DNA of 64,000 bases from Paramixta manurensis. Lineage in GTDB: Bacteria; Pseudomonadota; Gammaproteobacteria; Enterobacterales; Enterobacteriaceae. The stretch is from assembly GCF_013285385.1 (NCBI RefSeq), contig NZ_CP054212.1, forward strand, positions 1,550,001-1,614,000, read 5' to 3'. The position numbers and the translations under genes were made by a program. Positions within the stretch are counted from its first letter, which is position 1. Every line of letters begins with the position of its first letter. Positions 1-8,398 of this stretch are shown one piece after another. The notes below the pieces were generated by a model. That model made no database searches. It was not told the DNA's origin and was given only the letters and a program-made list of their open reading frames with translations.

Positions 1-1
1 C

Positions 2-601
2 CTGGTCGCCTGGATTTTGGTTCGCTGCCATTTTCCCGGCAAAGCCCTGCTCGACAGTATTATTCATCTACCACTGGTGCTGCCGCCAGTGGTGGTGGGC
101 TATTTGTTGCTGATTGCGTTGGGGCGGCGTGGGTTTATCGGTTCCTGGTTGTATGACTGGTTTGGTTTCAGCTTTGCGTTTAGCTGGCGCGGTGCCGCGC
201 TGGCTGCTGCAGTGGTGGCTTTTCCGTTAATGGTACGCGCGATTCGGCTGGCGCTGGAAGCGGTGGACCACAAGCTGGAGCAAGCGGCAAGAACCTTGGG
301 TGCCGGTCGCTGGCGCGTTTTCTTCACCATCACCTTACCGCTGACGCTGCCGGGCATTATTGCCGGGACGGTGTTGGCTTTTGCCCGCTCACTGGGTGAG
401 TTTGGCGCCACCATTACCTTTGTGTCGAACATTCCGGGGGAAACCCGCACCATTCCACTGGCGATGTTTACGCTAATTGAAACGCCTGGCGCAGAAGGCG
501 ATGCCGCGCGTCTGTGCATCATTGCCATTGTGCTGGCGTTAATCTCACTGTTGCTGTCCGAGTGGCTGGCGCGCTGGGGCCGTAAACGGTTGGGGGCGTA
601 A
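2..601 (+). CDS. modB: Molybdate ABC transporter permease ModB (5'-truncated by window edge)
   Basis: Inner-membrane permease of the ModABC molybdate importer. The frame is already open at base 2, so the N-terminal segment lies outside the window; a TTG at 17 is internal and not the start. The 199 visible residues match E. coli ModB almost throughout. They include several hydrophobic membrane segments and the EAA coupling loop (EQAARTLGAGRWRVF) that contacts the ATPase. The conserved GEFGATITFVSNIPGETRT stretch follows it. The stop is 3 nt before modC, so the two are cotranscribed. Identification is firm; only the true start is unseen. Confidence 0.96.
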   Translation: MVAWILVRCHFPGKALLDSIIHLPLVLPPVVVGYLLLIALGRRGFIGSWLYDWFGFSFAFSWRGAALAAAVVAFPLMVRAIRLALEAVDHKLEQAARTLGAGRWRVFFTITLPLTLPGIIAGTVLAFARSLGEFGATITFVSNIPGETRTIPLAMFTLIETPGAEGDAARLCIIAIVLALISLLLSEWLARWGRKRLGA

Positions 602-604
602 ATC

Positions 605-1663
605 ATGCTTGAGCTTAATTTTACGCAGCAATTAGGCACCCATCGGCTCAGAGTGGATGTTCAGCTCCCTGCCGAAGGCATTACCGCAGTGTTTGGCGTT
701 TCCGGCGCCGGCAAAACCTCATTGATTAATGCCATCGGCGGCCTTACCCGGCCACAACAGGGCAGTATTCGTCTTAATCAACGTCTCCTTAGCGATGCCG
801 AAAAGGGCGTTTATCTGCCGCCGGAGAAACGACGAGTCGGCTATGTGTTCCAGGATGCACGCCTGTTCCCCCATTACCGCGTGCGCGGTAACTTGCAATA
901 TGGCATGGCGCGTAGCATGAAAGCGCAATTTGATACGCTGGTTCATCTGCTCGGCATTGAAGCGTTGCTGGATCGATTTCCCTGGTCATTATCCGGCGGC
1001 GAGAAACAGCGGGTAGCGATTGGGCGCGCATTGTTGACCGCGCCTGAAATCTTGCTGATGGATGAGCCGCTGGCGTCGCTCGATCTGCCGCGCAAACGCG
1101 AGTTGTTGCCCTATTTGCAAGAACTGGCCAGGCAGGTTGCCATTCCAATGCTGTACGTTTCGCATAGCCTTGATGAAATTTTGCACTTGGCGGATAACGT
1201 TCTGGTATTGGATAGCGGCGAGGTGAAAGCCTTCGGCTCACTGGAAACGGTTTGGAGCAGTAGCGCAATGCGTCCCTGGCTACCGCGTGCCGAGCAAAGC
1301 AGTATTTTGCGCGTGTCGGTATTGGAGCACCATCCGGATTATGCCATGACCGCGTTGGCGCTTGGCGACCAGCATATTTGGGTTAGCCGTATTGATGCGC
1401 CGCCAAAGACACCGCTGCGTATCCGCATTCAGTCGGCTGATGTTTCGTTGGTACTACAGCCGCCGCACAACAGCAGCATTCGTAATATTCTTCCGGCGCG
1501 GGTGACGGAGCTTCTTAATGTGGATGAGCAAATTGAAGTGAAACTTCAGATAGGCGCACGTGATATTTGGGCGCGAATCACGCCGTGGGCAAAAGATGAG
1601 TTAGGCATAAAGCCGGGGATGTGGCTGTATGCCCAAATAAAAAGCGTGGCGATTACCTCCTGA
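605..1663 (+). CDS. modC: Molybdate ABC transporter ATP-binding protein ModC
   Basis: Cytoplasmic ATPase that powers molybdate import through ModB. The 352 residues are the family's normal length. Walker A is GVSGAGKTS (residues 31-39), the signature is LSGGEKQRVAIGRAL (129-143) and Walker B is LLMDEP (150-155). The C-terminal 60 or so residues form a Mop-type oxyanion-binding domain. It starts 3 nt after modB. Its TGA stop abuts the stop of convergent ybhA with no gap, so no separate terminator fits between them. Molybdate brought in here feeds the cofactor genes at 15964-18670. Confidence 0.96.
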   Translation: MLELNFTQQLGTHRLRVDVQLPAEGITAVFGVSGAGKTSLINAIGGLTRPQQGSIRLNQRLLSDAEKGVYLPPEKRRVGYVFQDARLFPHYRVRGNLQYGMARSMKAQFDTLVHLLGIEALLDRFPWSLSGGEKQRVAIGRALLTAPEILLMDEPLASLDLPRKRELLPYLQELARQVAIPMLYVSHSLDEILHLADNVLVLDSGEVKAFGSLETVWSSSAMRPWLPRAEQSSILRVSVLEHHPDYAMTALALGDQHIWVSRIDAPPKTPLRIRIQSADVSLVLQPPHNSSIRNILPARVTELLNVDEQIEVKLQIGARDIWARITPWAKDELGIKPGMWLYAQIKSVAITS

Positions 1664-2482
1664 TTAGAGGATTTCGCGGTAGAGGGTATCCGCGATACCG
1701 GTTTCGAGGTTGGTACCAATTACCCGATCGGCTCGCGCTTTAATCGCTTCATCGGCATTACCCATGGCGACACCTAACCCGACGGTTTCCAGCATACTCA
1801 GATCGTTATAGTTATCGCCAAAAGCGATCACCTCGCTCATTTGATAACCGGCTGACGCTACCCACTGCGCCAGGCGCTTTCCTTTACTGTTTCCTTGCTG
1901 CGCAATATCGACCTGATCATGCCACGACCATTCGCAGGCTAGCCCCAGCCGATTCTCAACCGTTTCAGCAAACTGTTGTAACGCACGGGTATCGGGATGC
2001 GAAAGGGCAAATTTCCAGATCGATTGTGCGGCACGCGCCGCCTCTGCAAGATCAGGAACCTGCAGGAACGTTGGGCGTTGATGGGGGGGTAAAGATTGCG
2101 CCCAATTTAGCGTGCGTTCTACATGGCCGGTCGGGGTTTGATACAGCATCGCGTCATCCACATACAGCAGGCCGTGTATAGACTGCTCATCCAGCATCTC
2201 AATAACCTGTAACGCCTGCGTTTTCTCCAGCGGATCGGAGGCCAGCACCTTTTGTGCCTGGTAATCATACAGATAGGTGCCGTTACAGCAGATGGCAGGT
2301 GTATCCAGCGCCAGTTCCTGATAAAAAGGGAGAATGGCGCAATGGTGTCGCCCGGTGACGATTAACACTTTTACCCCCGCTTCACGCGCTTTTTTTAGTG
2401 CCTCCAGCGAGGCGGGTAAAATCGTTTTACGCGGCGTCAGCAGCGTGCCGTCAAGGTCGAGAGCGATAACGCGATAACTCAT
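1664..2482 (-). CDS. ybhA: HAD-superfamily sugar phosphatase YbhA (Cof type)
   Basis: Predicted cytoplasmic phosphatase of the Cof/HAD-IIB family; E. coli YbhA dephosphorylates pyridoxal phosphate and several sugar phosphates. It has 272 residues, as in E. coli. The catalytic DLDGT loop is at residues 9-13 and supplies the nucleophile and acid/base aspartates. The C-terminal FGDNYNDLSML supplies the Mg-binding aspartates. The start is ATG at 2482. The stop touches that of modC (0 nt between), and it diverges from pgl across 157 bp. Confidence 0.92.
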   Translation of the reverse strand: MSYRVIALDLDGTLLTPRKTILPASLEALKKAREAGVKVLIVTGRHHCAILPFYQELALDTPAICCNGTYLYDYQAQKVLASDPLEKTQALQVIEMLDEQSIHGLLYVDDAMLYQTPTGHVERTLNWAQSLPPHQRPTFLQVPDLAEAARAAQSIWKFALSHPDTRALQQFAETVENRLGLACEWSWHDQVDIAQQGNSKGKRLAQWVASAGYQMSEVIAFGDNYNDLSMLETVGLGVAMGNADEAIKARADRVIGTNLETGIADTLYREIL

Positions 2483-2639
2483 AAATCGTTCCGTCAGAAA
2501 TAATTAACAGGATGACAATGTTACACGTTGTTGGCGCAGCGACCAAACCGGTAGGCACAAAACAATCCAACAGGCCTAACTAAAACGCGCTACGCTTTGC
2601 CACAGGTTACCTTTATCCGGTATCGAAAAAGGAGAGTTC

Positions 2640-3641
2640 ATGAAACAAGTTGTCTATACCGCCAGCCCGGAAAGCCAGCAGATTCACGTCTGGCAGCTTA
2701 ACGACGAAGGCGCGTTAACGCTGTTGCAGGTGGTGGATGTGGCGGGGCAGGTACAACCCATGGTGGTTAGCCCGAATAAAGCCTTTCTGTATGTCGGCGT
2801 ACGGCCCCAGTTCCGTGTGGTTGCGTATCGTATTGGCGTAGATGGCACTCTGACCGAAGCCGGGGAAGCGCCGTTACCCGGTAGCCCAACCCATATTTCA
2901 ACCGACCGCGAAGGTCGCTACCTGTTCTGCGGCTCCTATAACGATGCATGTGTGAGCATTAGCCCAATTGGGGAAGATGGCGTGCCGCAGGCGCCGAGCC
3001 AGGTCATTCATGGTTTGGATGGCTGCCATTCGGCGAATATTGATCTACACAATCGTACGTTGTTGGTTCCGGCGCTCAAACAAGATCGCATTTGCCTGTA
3101 TGAACTGACCGCCAGCGGCAGCCTAACGCCAAACAAACAAGCGCAGGTCACCACCGTTGAAGGCGCCGGTCCGCGTCATATGGTGTTCCATCCTAACCAG
3201 CAGTACGCCTATTGTGTCAATGAACTGGATAGCACTGTCGATGTTTGGCAGCTTAACAATGCCAAAGGTGAAGTGGAGCGTGTGCAAAGTCTGGATATGA
3301 TGCCAGCGGAGTTTAACGATACGCGCTGGGCGGCGGATATTCATCTCACGCCGGATGGTCGCCATCTCTATGCCTGCGATCGCACCGCCAGCTTAATCAC
3401 GGTGTTTAGCGTGAGTGAAGATGGCGGTTTGTTAACCGTAGAAGGTTATCAACCGACTGAGAAACAGCCGCGCGGTTTTAATCTCGATCATAGCGGGCGT
3501 TACCTGGTCGCGGCAGGACAAAAATCGCATCATATTGAAGTGTACAAAATTAGCGGCGAACAGGGATTATTGCAGCCGCTGGCGCGTTACGCGGTCGGCC
3601 AGGGGCCAATGTGGGTGGTGGTTCATCAACTCGCAGCGTAA
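2640..3641 (+). CDS. pgl: 6-phosphogluconolactonase Pgl
   Basis: Hydrolyses 6-phosphogluconolactone to 6-phosphogluconate, the second step of the oxidative pentose phosphate pathway, in the cytosol. The 333-residue protein is a seven-bladed beta propeller of the YbhE type, unrelated to the NagB-like 6PGLs, and matches E. coli YbhE along its length. Conserved blocks include GAGPRHMVFHP, NDTRWAADIH and a C-terminal GQGPMWVVV. A strong AAAGGAG ribosome site precedes ATG 2640. GCTACGCTT at 2589-2597 resembles a sigma-S extended -10, a weak suggestion of stationary-phase control. Confidence 0.96.
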   Translation: MKQVVYTASPESQQIHVWQLNDEGALTLLQVVDVAGQVQPMVVSPNKAFLYVGVRPQFRVVAYRIGVDGTLTEAGEAPLPGSPTHISTDREGRYLFCGSYNDACVSISPIGEDGVPQAPSQVIHGLDGCHSANIDLHNRTLLVPALKQDRICLYELTASGSLTPNKQAQVTTVEGAGPRHMVFHPNQQYAYCVNELDSTVDVWQLNNAKGEVERVQSLDMMPAEFNDTRWAADIHLTPDGRHLYACDRTASLITVFSVSEDGGLLTVEGYQPTEKQPRGFNLDHSGRYLVAAGQKSHHIEVYKISGEQGLLQPLARYAVGQGPMWVVVHQLAA

Positions 3642-3647
3642 CAAAAT

Positions 3648-3678
3648 GGCCAGCGCCGGGATGGATTAGGCGCTGGCC
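3648..3678. terminator. Hairpin between convergent pgl and ybhB
   Basis: A perfect 10-bp inverted repeat (GGCCAGCGCC and GGCGCTGGCC) with an 11-nt loop starts 7 nt after the pgl stop. It lies 12 nt beyond the ybhB stop on the other strand. No long T tract follows on either side, so bidirectional termination is inferred from position and stem strength only. Confidence 0.55.
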
Positions 3679-3689
3679 GGATAACCTTG

Positions 3690-4166
3690 TTAACTATACG
3701 TCACGGTAATCGAAGCGCTGCCGAGACTATGGAAATGCACATTAAAACCGAGCAGCGCGCCGCTCGAACCTTCATCCACGTCAATTTTCTCCACGTCCAG
3801 CGCATGCACCGTAAAGATATAGCGATGGGTTTCGCCCTTCGGCGGCGCCGCGCCGCCGTAGCCGCTTTGACCAAAGTCGGTACGCGTCTGGATTGCTTCT
3901 TCCGGCAGATCTGCCTGGCCCGATCCCGCGCCTTGCGGCAATACGGTCACCGTTGAGGGGATATTCGCGACGCCCCAGTGCCACCAACCAGAACCGGTCG
4001 GCGCATCCGGGTCATAACAGGTTACGACGAAGCTTTTGGTCCCTTCTGGCACGTCATCCCAGGCCAGATGCGGAGAGAGGTTGTCACCTTGATAGCCCAT
4101 GCCGTTAAATACCTGACGCTCCGGCATCTTTTCTCCATCGTTGAAATCGTGACTATAAACTTTCAT
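3690..4166 (-). CDS. ybhB: YbhB, Raf-kinase-inhibitor-like (PEBP) protein
   Basis: Cytoplasmic phosphatidylethanolamine-binding-protein-fold protein of the bacterial YbhB/YbcL group; its physiological ligand is unknown. The family's ligand-pocket signature is visible: YDPDAPTGSGWWHW, with the later GETHRYIFTVHALD. The protein is 158 residues, E. coli length. ATG at 4166 is chosen because a GGAGG site lies 7 nt upstream; the TTG just before it has poor spacing. It lies 15 bp downstream of the DJ-1-like gene on the same strand and probably belongs to that operon. In E. coli ybhB also sits beside bioA. Confidence 0.93.
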   Translation of the reverse strand: MKVYSHDFNDGEKMPERQVFNGMGYQGDNLSPHLAWDDVPEGTKSFVVTCYDPDAPTGSGWWHWGVANIPSTVTVLPQGAGSGQADLPEEAIQTRTDFGQSGYGGAAPPKGETHRYIFTVHALDVEKIDVDEGSSGALLGFNVHFHSLGSASITVTYS

Positions 4167-4181
4167 CAAACCTCCGGTTAA

Positions 4182-4862
4182 TTATTGATGTAATAGTTTG
4201 AGTAACTCCTCTGCCGCAATGGCGGAAGAGGCCGGATTTTGTCCGGTCACCAGATGACCATCGGTAATTGCCCATGCGCCCCAGTCATCGGTCCGTTCAA
4301 ATTCGCCGCCCAGTTGTTTTAGCGTATCTTCCACCAGGAAGGGGACGACTTCCAGCAAACCCACCGCGCGTTCTTCACTGTTGGTGAAACCTGTTACGCG
4401 TTTGCCAGCGACCAGTGGCGTGCCGTCCGGTTTACGCGCATGGCGTAGTACGCCGGGCGCATGGCAGACCGCGCCAATTGGCTTGCCAGCGGCAAACAGA
4501 TTTTCAATGAGTGCAATGCTGTGCGCATCTTCGGCTAAATCCCACAGTGGGCCATGGCCACCGGGATAAAACACGGCCGCGAACTTGCAGCCATCGATAA
4601 TATCAAGCCGTTGCGTATTTGCTAACGCTTGTTGTGCGGCGATATCTGCGCGAAAGCGTTGGGTGGCGGAGGTTTGCGCGGCTGGCTCATCGCTTTTCGG
4701 ATCCAGCGGCGGTTGGCCGCCTTTCGGCGACGCCAGTACCACGTTCACACCGGCGTCGCGAAAGACATACCAAGGCGCAGCGAACTCTTCCAGCCAGAAG
4801 CCGGTTTTCTGACCGCTAGTGCCAAGTTGGTCATGAGAGGTTAATACCATCAGAATTTTCAT
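4182..4862 (-). CDS. DJ-1/PfpI-family class I glutamine amidotransferase-like protein
   Basis: A 226-residue DJ-1/PfpI-superfamily protein of the type often annotated as 'type 1 glutamine amidotransferase domain protein'. Relatives include Hsp31-like chaperones and glyoxalase III-type enzymes. The nucleophile elbow GAVCHAPG carries Cys133 and His134. A supporting acidic residue is present in LEEFAAPW (Glu25/26), and FYPGGHGPLWDL forms the oxyanion region. The ATG overlaps the upstream oxidoreductase stop by one base (TAATG), so translation is coupled. Pairing with a zinc-free oxidoreductase suggests a shared role in reactive aldehyde detoxification. That role is inferred. Confidence 0.85.
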   Translation of the reverse strand: MKILMVLTSHDQLGTSGQKTGFWLEEFAAPWYVFRDAGVNVVLASPKGGQPPLDPKSDEPAAQTSATQRFRADIAAQQALANTQRLDIIDGCKFAAVFYPGGHGPLWDLAEDAHSIALIENLFAAGKPIGAVCHAPGVLRHARKPDGTPLVAGKRVTGFTNSEERAVGLLEVVPFLVEDTLKQLGGEFERTDDWGAWAITDGHLVTGQNPASSAIAAEELLKLLHQ

Positions 4863-5914
4863 TATTCATGTCCGGGTTTATCAGTCGCGACGCGGATAAT
4901 GACTTTGCCGAAATTTTTCCCCTCCAGCATCCCGATGAAGGTCTGTGGCGCATTATCAAGGTCGTCAATCACATCTTCACGGAAGACCAGCCGTTCTTCC
5001 GCCACCCATTGACTCATTTGGTGGAAAAATTCGTCGAAACGATGCGCATAATCCTGCGTAATAATAAAGCCCTGCACATGCAGACGCTTACGCAAGATAG
5101 CGCCCTGAAATAGCGGCAGATGATCGGTACCGTTGGGTAATTCTGTGCTGTTATAATCGGCGATTAATCCACAAACCGGGATGCGGCCTTTGGTGTTCAT
5201 CAGCGGCAGCACGGCGTTAAACACTTTGCCGCCCACGCTTTCGAAATAGACATCGATGCCGTCCGGACAGTAACGTTTGAGTTTTTCACCCAGATCATCG
5301 TAATGGTGATCAAGGCAGGCATCGAAACCCAGCACCTCTTCGGCATAGCGACATTTCTCCGCGCCGCCGGCAATGCCGATAACATGGCAACCTTTGAGCC
5401 GGGCAATTTGGCCGACTACCGAACCCACGGCGCCGGTAGCGGCGGCAACCACCACCGTTTCCCCCGCCTGAGGGCGACCAATATCTAATAGCCCCATATA
5501 AGCGGTAAAACCGGTCATACCGAGCAGCCCTAATGCCCATGAAGGATGTTTTAATACCGGCCCCTGTAACTTAAACAGCCCGCGCCCGTTGGATAACGCA
5601 TAGTCCTGCCAGCCGTTCTCGCTCACCACCCAGTCGCCAGCCTGGTAATCGGGATGGTTGGATTGTTCGACGATGGCGACAGTGCCAGCGCCGATGGTTT
5701 CGCCAACCTCATAGGGCGGAACATACGAGGGGGCATCGCTCATGCGGCCACGCATATAGGGATCGAGAGAGAGGTAAATAGTCCGGAGTAGGATCTCGCC
5801 ATCGGCGGGAGTGGGCACATATTGGCGTTCAAAGCGAAAATTGGCATCGGTGGGCACACCGTGCGGGCGTGACGCCAGCACCACACGGCGGTTGGTGTCT
5901 CTTTGCTGCGACAT
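4862..5914 (-). CDS. Zinc-independent NADP-dependent oxidoreductase (MDR family, CurA-like)
   Basis: Medium-chain reductase of the leukotriene B4 dehydrogenase / curcumin reductase group. These enzymes use NADPH to reduce alpha,beta-unsaturated ketones and aldehydes. In 350 residues it has the N-terminal GroES-like half with LSLDPYMRGRM, and the Rossmann half with VVAAATGAVGSVVGQIARLKG and YFESVGG. The catalytic-zinc cysteines of alcohol dehydrogenases are absent, as expected. An AAGGAGC site precedes ATG 5914. It is first in a three-gene minus-strand group with the DJ-1-like gene and ybhB. The substrate is not determinable from sequence. Confidence 0.88.
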   Translation of the reverse strand: MSQQRDTNRRVVLASRPHGVPTDANFRFERQYVPTPADGEILLRTIYLSLDPYMRGRMSDAPSYVPPYEVGETIGAGTVAIVEQSNHPDYQAGDWVVSENGWQDYALSNGRGLFKLQGPVLKHPSWALGLLGMTGFTAYMGLLDIGRPQAGETVVVAAATGAVGSVVGQIARLKGCHVIGIAGGAEKCRYAEEVLGFDACLDHHYDDLGEKLKRYCPDGIDVYFESVGGKVFNAVLPLMNTKGRIPVCGLIADYNSTELPNGTDHLPLFQGAILRKRLHVQGFIITQDYAHRFDEFFHQMSQWVAEERLVFREDVIDDLDNAPQTFIGMLEGKNFGKVIIRVATDKPGHE

Positions 5915-5986
5915 AATAAGCTCCTTACGAAGATGGGGTGATACAAGCGTAGTGCATCACAGCCAGCCTCGCCTGGAGCCAGCAGG

Positions 5987-7279
5987 TTAGTTTTCGAGAA
6001 ACAAGTCAGGTCGTACTAATGCTTCAGCAATGGCGCGGGTTAAGCGCGCTAATGCGGTGGTGTCGATAATATAGGGCGGCATCAAATAAATCAGCTTACC
6101 GAACGGGCGGATCCACACGCCCTGACTGACAAAAAATTGCTGGATAGCGGCCATATTGACGGCTTGGCGGCACTCGACAACGCCAATCGCTCCCAGTACG
6201 CGCGCGTCGGCTACTCGGGGATGCTCACGCAGCGGTAATAACGCAGCGCGGAGTTGGCGCTCGATAGCCGCGACCTGTTGCGGCCACTGATTCTCCTGCA
6301 ACAGCGCCAGGCTCTCATTGGCAACCGCACAGGCGAGCGGATTTCCCATAAAGGTTGGGCCGTGCATAAAGCACCTCGCGCTGCCCTGGCTAATGGTATC
6401 GGCGACGTCGCGAGTGGTCAGCGTGGCGGAAAGCGTCATGGTACCGCCGGTCAGCGCTTTACCCACGCACATAATATCCGGCGAGATAGCGGCGTGTTCG
6501 CAGGCAAACAGTTTCCCGGTACGACCAAAACCGGTGGCGATTTCGTCGGCGATTAATAATATCCCGTGGCGGTCGCATAGCGCTTTTACGCACTTCAAAT
6601 ACTCAGGATGGTAGAAACGCATACCACCCGCGCCCTGCACAATCGGCTCCAGGATGACCGCCGCTAGCGAATCGGCATGCTGCGCGATAAGCGTGCTGAA
6701 ACTTGCAATGTCTTCTTCGCGCCAGGTTTCTTCAAATCCACAGGTTGGCGCAGCGGCAAACAGATGGGACGGCAAATAGCCTTGGTACAGGCTATGCATA
6801 GAGTTGTGCGGATCGCACACCGACATGGCAGCAAACGTATCGCCATGATAACCGCGGCGCAGCGTTAAAAACCGTTGGCGTTTCGCGCCACGTGCTTGCC
6901 AGTACTGAAGCGCCATTTTCATTGCGACTTCGACCGCAACCGAACCGGAATCGGCGAGAAATACGCACTCCAGCGGCGCAGGCGTCATCGCCACCAGTTT
7001 GCGGCACAGCGCCACGGCAGGGGGATGGGTGATCCCGCCAAACATCACATGCGACATCTGCTCAATTTGCGCCTGCATGGCCTGATTAAGGCGCGGATGA
7101 TTATAGCCATGTATTGCCGCCCACCATGAGGACATGCCATCCACTAGCGTTCTGCCATCCTCTAACTGTAGGTCGGTGCCACGCGCGGCAACCACCGGAT
7201 AACAGGGCAAGGGCTCGGTCATTGAGGTGTAAGGATGCCAGATATGTTCACGGTCAAAGGCGATGTCGGCAGGTGTCAT
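5987..7279 (-). CDS. bioA: Adenosylmethionine-8-amino-7-oxononanoate aminotransferase BioA
   Basis: PLP enzyme converting KAPA to DAPA with S-adenosylmethionine as amino donor, in biotin synthesis. It has 430 residues, one more than E. coli. DGMSSWWAAIHGYNHP and CVGKALTGGTMTLSAT, which holds the PLP lysine, are recognisable. ATG at 7279 is chosen over the in-frame TTG at 7297 because that TTG lies inside the BirA operator and E. coli BioA begins at the equivalent Met. It is divergent from bioBFCD, with control shared through the operator at 7286-7320. Confidence 0.97.
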   Translation of the reverse strand: MTPADIAFDREHIWHPYTSMTEPLPCYPVVAARGTDLQLEDGRTLVDGMSSWWAAIHGYNHPRLNQAMQAQIEQMSHVMFGGITHPPAVALCRKLVAMTPAPLECVFLADSGSVAVEVAMKMALQYWQARGAKRQRFLTLRRGYHGDTFAAMSVCDPHNSMHSLYQGYLPSHLFAAAPTCGFEETWREEDIASFSTLIAQHADSLAAVILEPIVQGAGGMRFYHPEYLKCVKALCDRHGILLIADEIATGFGRTGKLFACEHAAISPDIMCVGKALTGGTMTLSATLTTRDVADTISQGSARCFMHGPTFMGNPLACAVANESLALLQENQWPQQVAAIERQLRAALLPLREHPRVADARVLGAIGVVECRQAVNMAAIQQFFVSQGVWIRPFGKLIYLMPPYIIDTTALARLTRAIAEALVRPDLFLEN

Positions 7280-7285
7280 TGCTAT

Positions 7286-7320
7286 CTTGTAAACCAAATT
7301 AAAAAGATTTAGTTTACAAG
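7286..7320. promoter_or_regulatory. BirA operator (bioO) with face-to-face bioA and bioB promoters
   Basis: Perfect 9-bp inverted repeat CTTGTAAAC (7286-7294) and GTTTACAAG (7312-7320) separated by 17 bp. This is nearly identical to the E. coli biotin operator. Each arm contains a TTGTAA -35. With 17-bp spacing these pair with TAGTTT (7310-7315) rightward and TGGTTT leftward. Biotinyl-AMP-bound BirA dimers would therefore block both directions at once, as established in E. coli. Confidence 0.93.
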
Positions 7321-7366
7321 TATAAACCGGTAATCATGATAAACGACAGTATTTTTGGAGCAAGCA

Positions 7367-8398
7367 ATGGCACAACGTTGGACAATCGCGCAGGCGCAAG
7401 CCCTGTTTGATAAGCCTTTTCTCGAATTGATGTTTGAAGCGCAACAGGTACATCGCCAGCATTTTGATCCCCGGCAGGTACAGGTCAGTACCTTGCTCTC
7501 GATTAAAACCGGCGCATGTCCGGAAGATTGTAAATATTGCCCGCAAAGCGCGCGCTATAAAACGGGTCTGGAGAGCGAACGCTTGATGGAAGTCGAAGAG
7601 GTGCTGGCGTCGGCGCGGAAAGCCAAGGCTGCCGGATCCAGCCGTTTTTGCATGGGCGCCGCGTGGAAAAACCCGCACGATCGTGATTTACCCTATCTGG
7701 AGCAGATGGTACAGGGCGTAAAAGCGCTGGGGATGGAAACCTGCATGACGCTCGGTACCCTCAGCGATGCGCAGGCGCACCGTTTGGCCGATGCCGGGCT
7801 TGATTTTTATAACCATAACCTCGATACCTCGCCAGAGTTTTACGGCAACATCATTACCACCCGCAGCTATCAGGAGCGGCTGGATACGCTGGATAAAGTG
7901 CGCGATGCGGGCATCAAAGTTTGTTCTGGCGGAATTGTGGGTTTAGGTGAAACGGTTAACGATCGGGCCGGTTTGCTGGTTCAGTTAGCCAACTTGCCGA
8001 CGCCGCCGGAGAGCGTGCCAATCAATATGCTGGTGAAAGTAAAGGGCACGCCGTTAGCGGATAACGACGATGTTGAACCGTTTGATTTTATCCGCACTAT
8101 CGCCGTGGCGCGAATTATGATGCCATCCTCCCATGTGCGCTTATCTGCAGGTCGTGAACAAATGAGCGAACAAACGCAGGCGATGTGTTTTATGGCGGGC
8201 GCCAATTCCATTTTCTATGGTTGTAAACTGCTTACCACGCCGAACCCGGACGAAGATAAAGATCACCAACTGTTCCGCAAACTGGGGTTGAACCCCGAAC
8301 ATACCACCACCGCAGCCGGAGATAACCAGCAGCAGCAACAGCTTGCCGGGCAGATTCTTAACGCCGATAGCGATCAATTCTATAACGCGGCGGTGTAA
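7367..8398 (+). CDS. bioB: Biotin synthase BioB
   Basis: Radical SAM enzyme inserting sulfur into dethiobiotin to form biotin. The CxxxCxxC cluster motif is in GACPEDCKYCPQS near residue 50. The C-terminal half holds the arginine and cysteines that bind the auxiliary [2Fe-2S] cluster (VRLSAGREQM). Length is 343 residues. ATG 7367 follows a GGAG site by 6 nt; a TTG at 7355 is part of that ribosome site and is rejected as a start. The stop TAA shares its last base with the bioF ATG. Confidence 0.97.
   Translation: MAQRWTIAQAQALFDKPFLELMFEAQQVHRQHFDPRQVQVSTLLSIKTGACPEDCKYCPQSARYKTGLESERLMEVEEVLASARKAKAAGSSRFCMGAAWKNPHDRDLPYLEQMVQGVKALGMETCMTLGTLSDAQAHRLADAGLDFYNHNLDTSPEFYGNIITTRSYQERLDTLDKVRDAGIKVCSGGIVGLGETVNDRAGLLVQLANLPTPPESVPINMLVKVKGTPLADNDDVEPFDFIRTIAVARIMMPSSHVRLSAGREQMSEQTQAMCFMAGANSIFYGCKLLTTPNPDEDKDHQLFRKLGLNPEHTTTAAGDNQQQQQLAGQILNADSDQFYNAAV

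Noticed and set aside
7280..7297. Earlier TTG start for bioA
   Set aside because: Would place translation inside the BirA operator and promoter; family start is at 7279.
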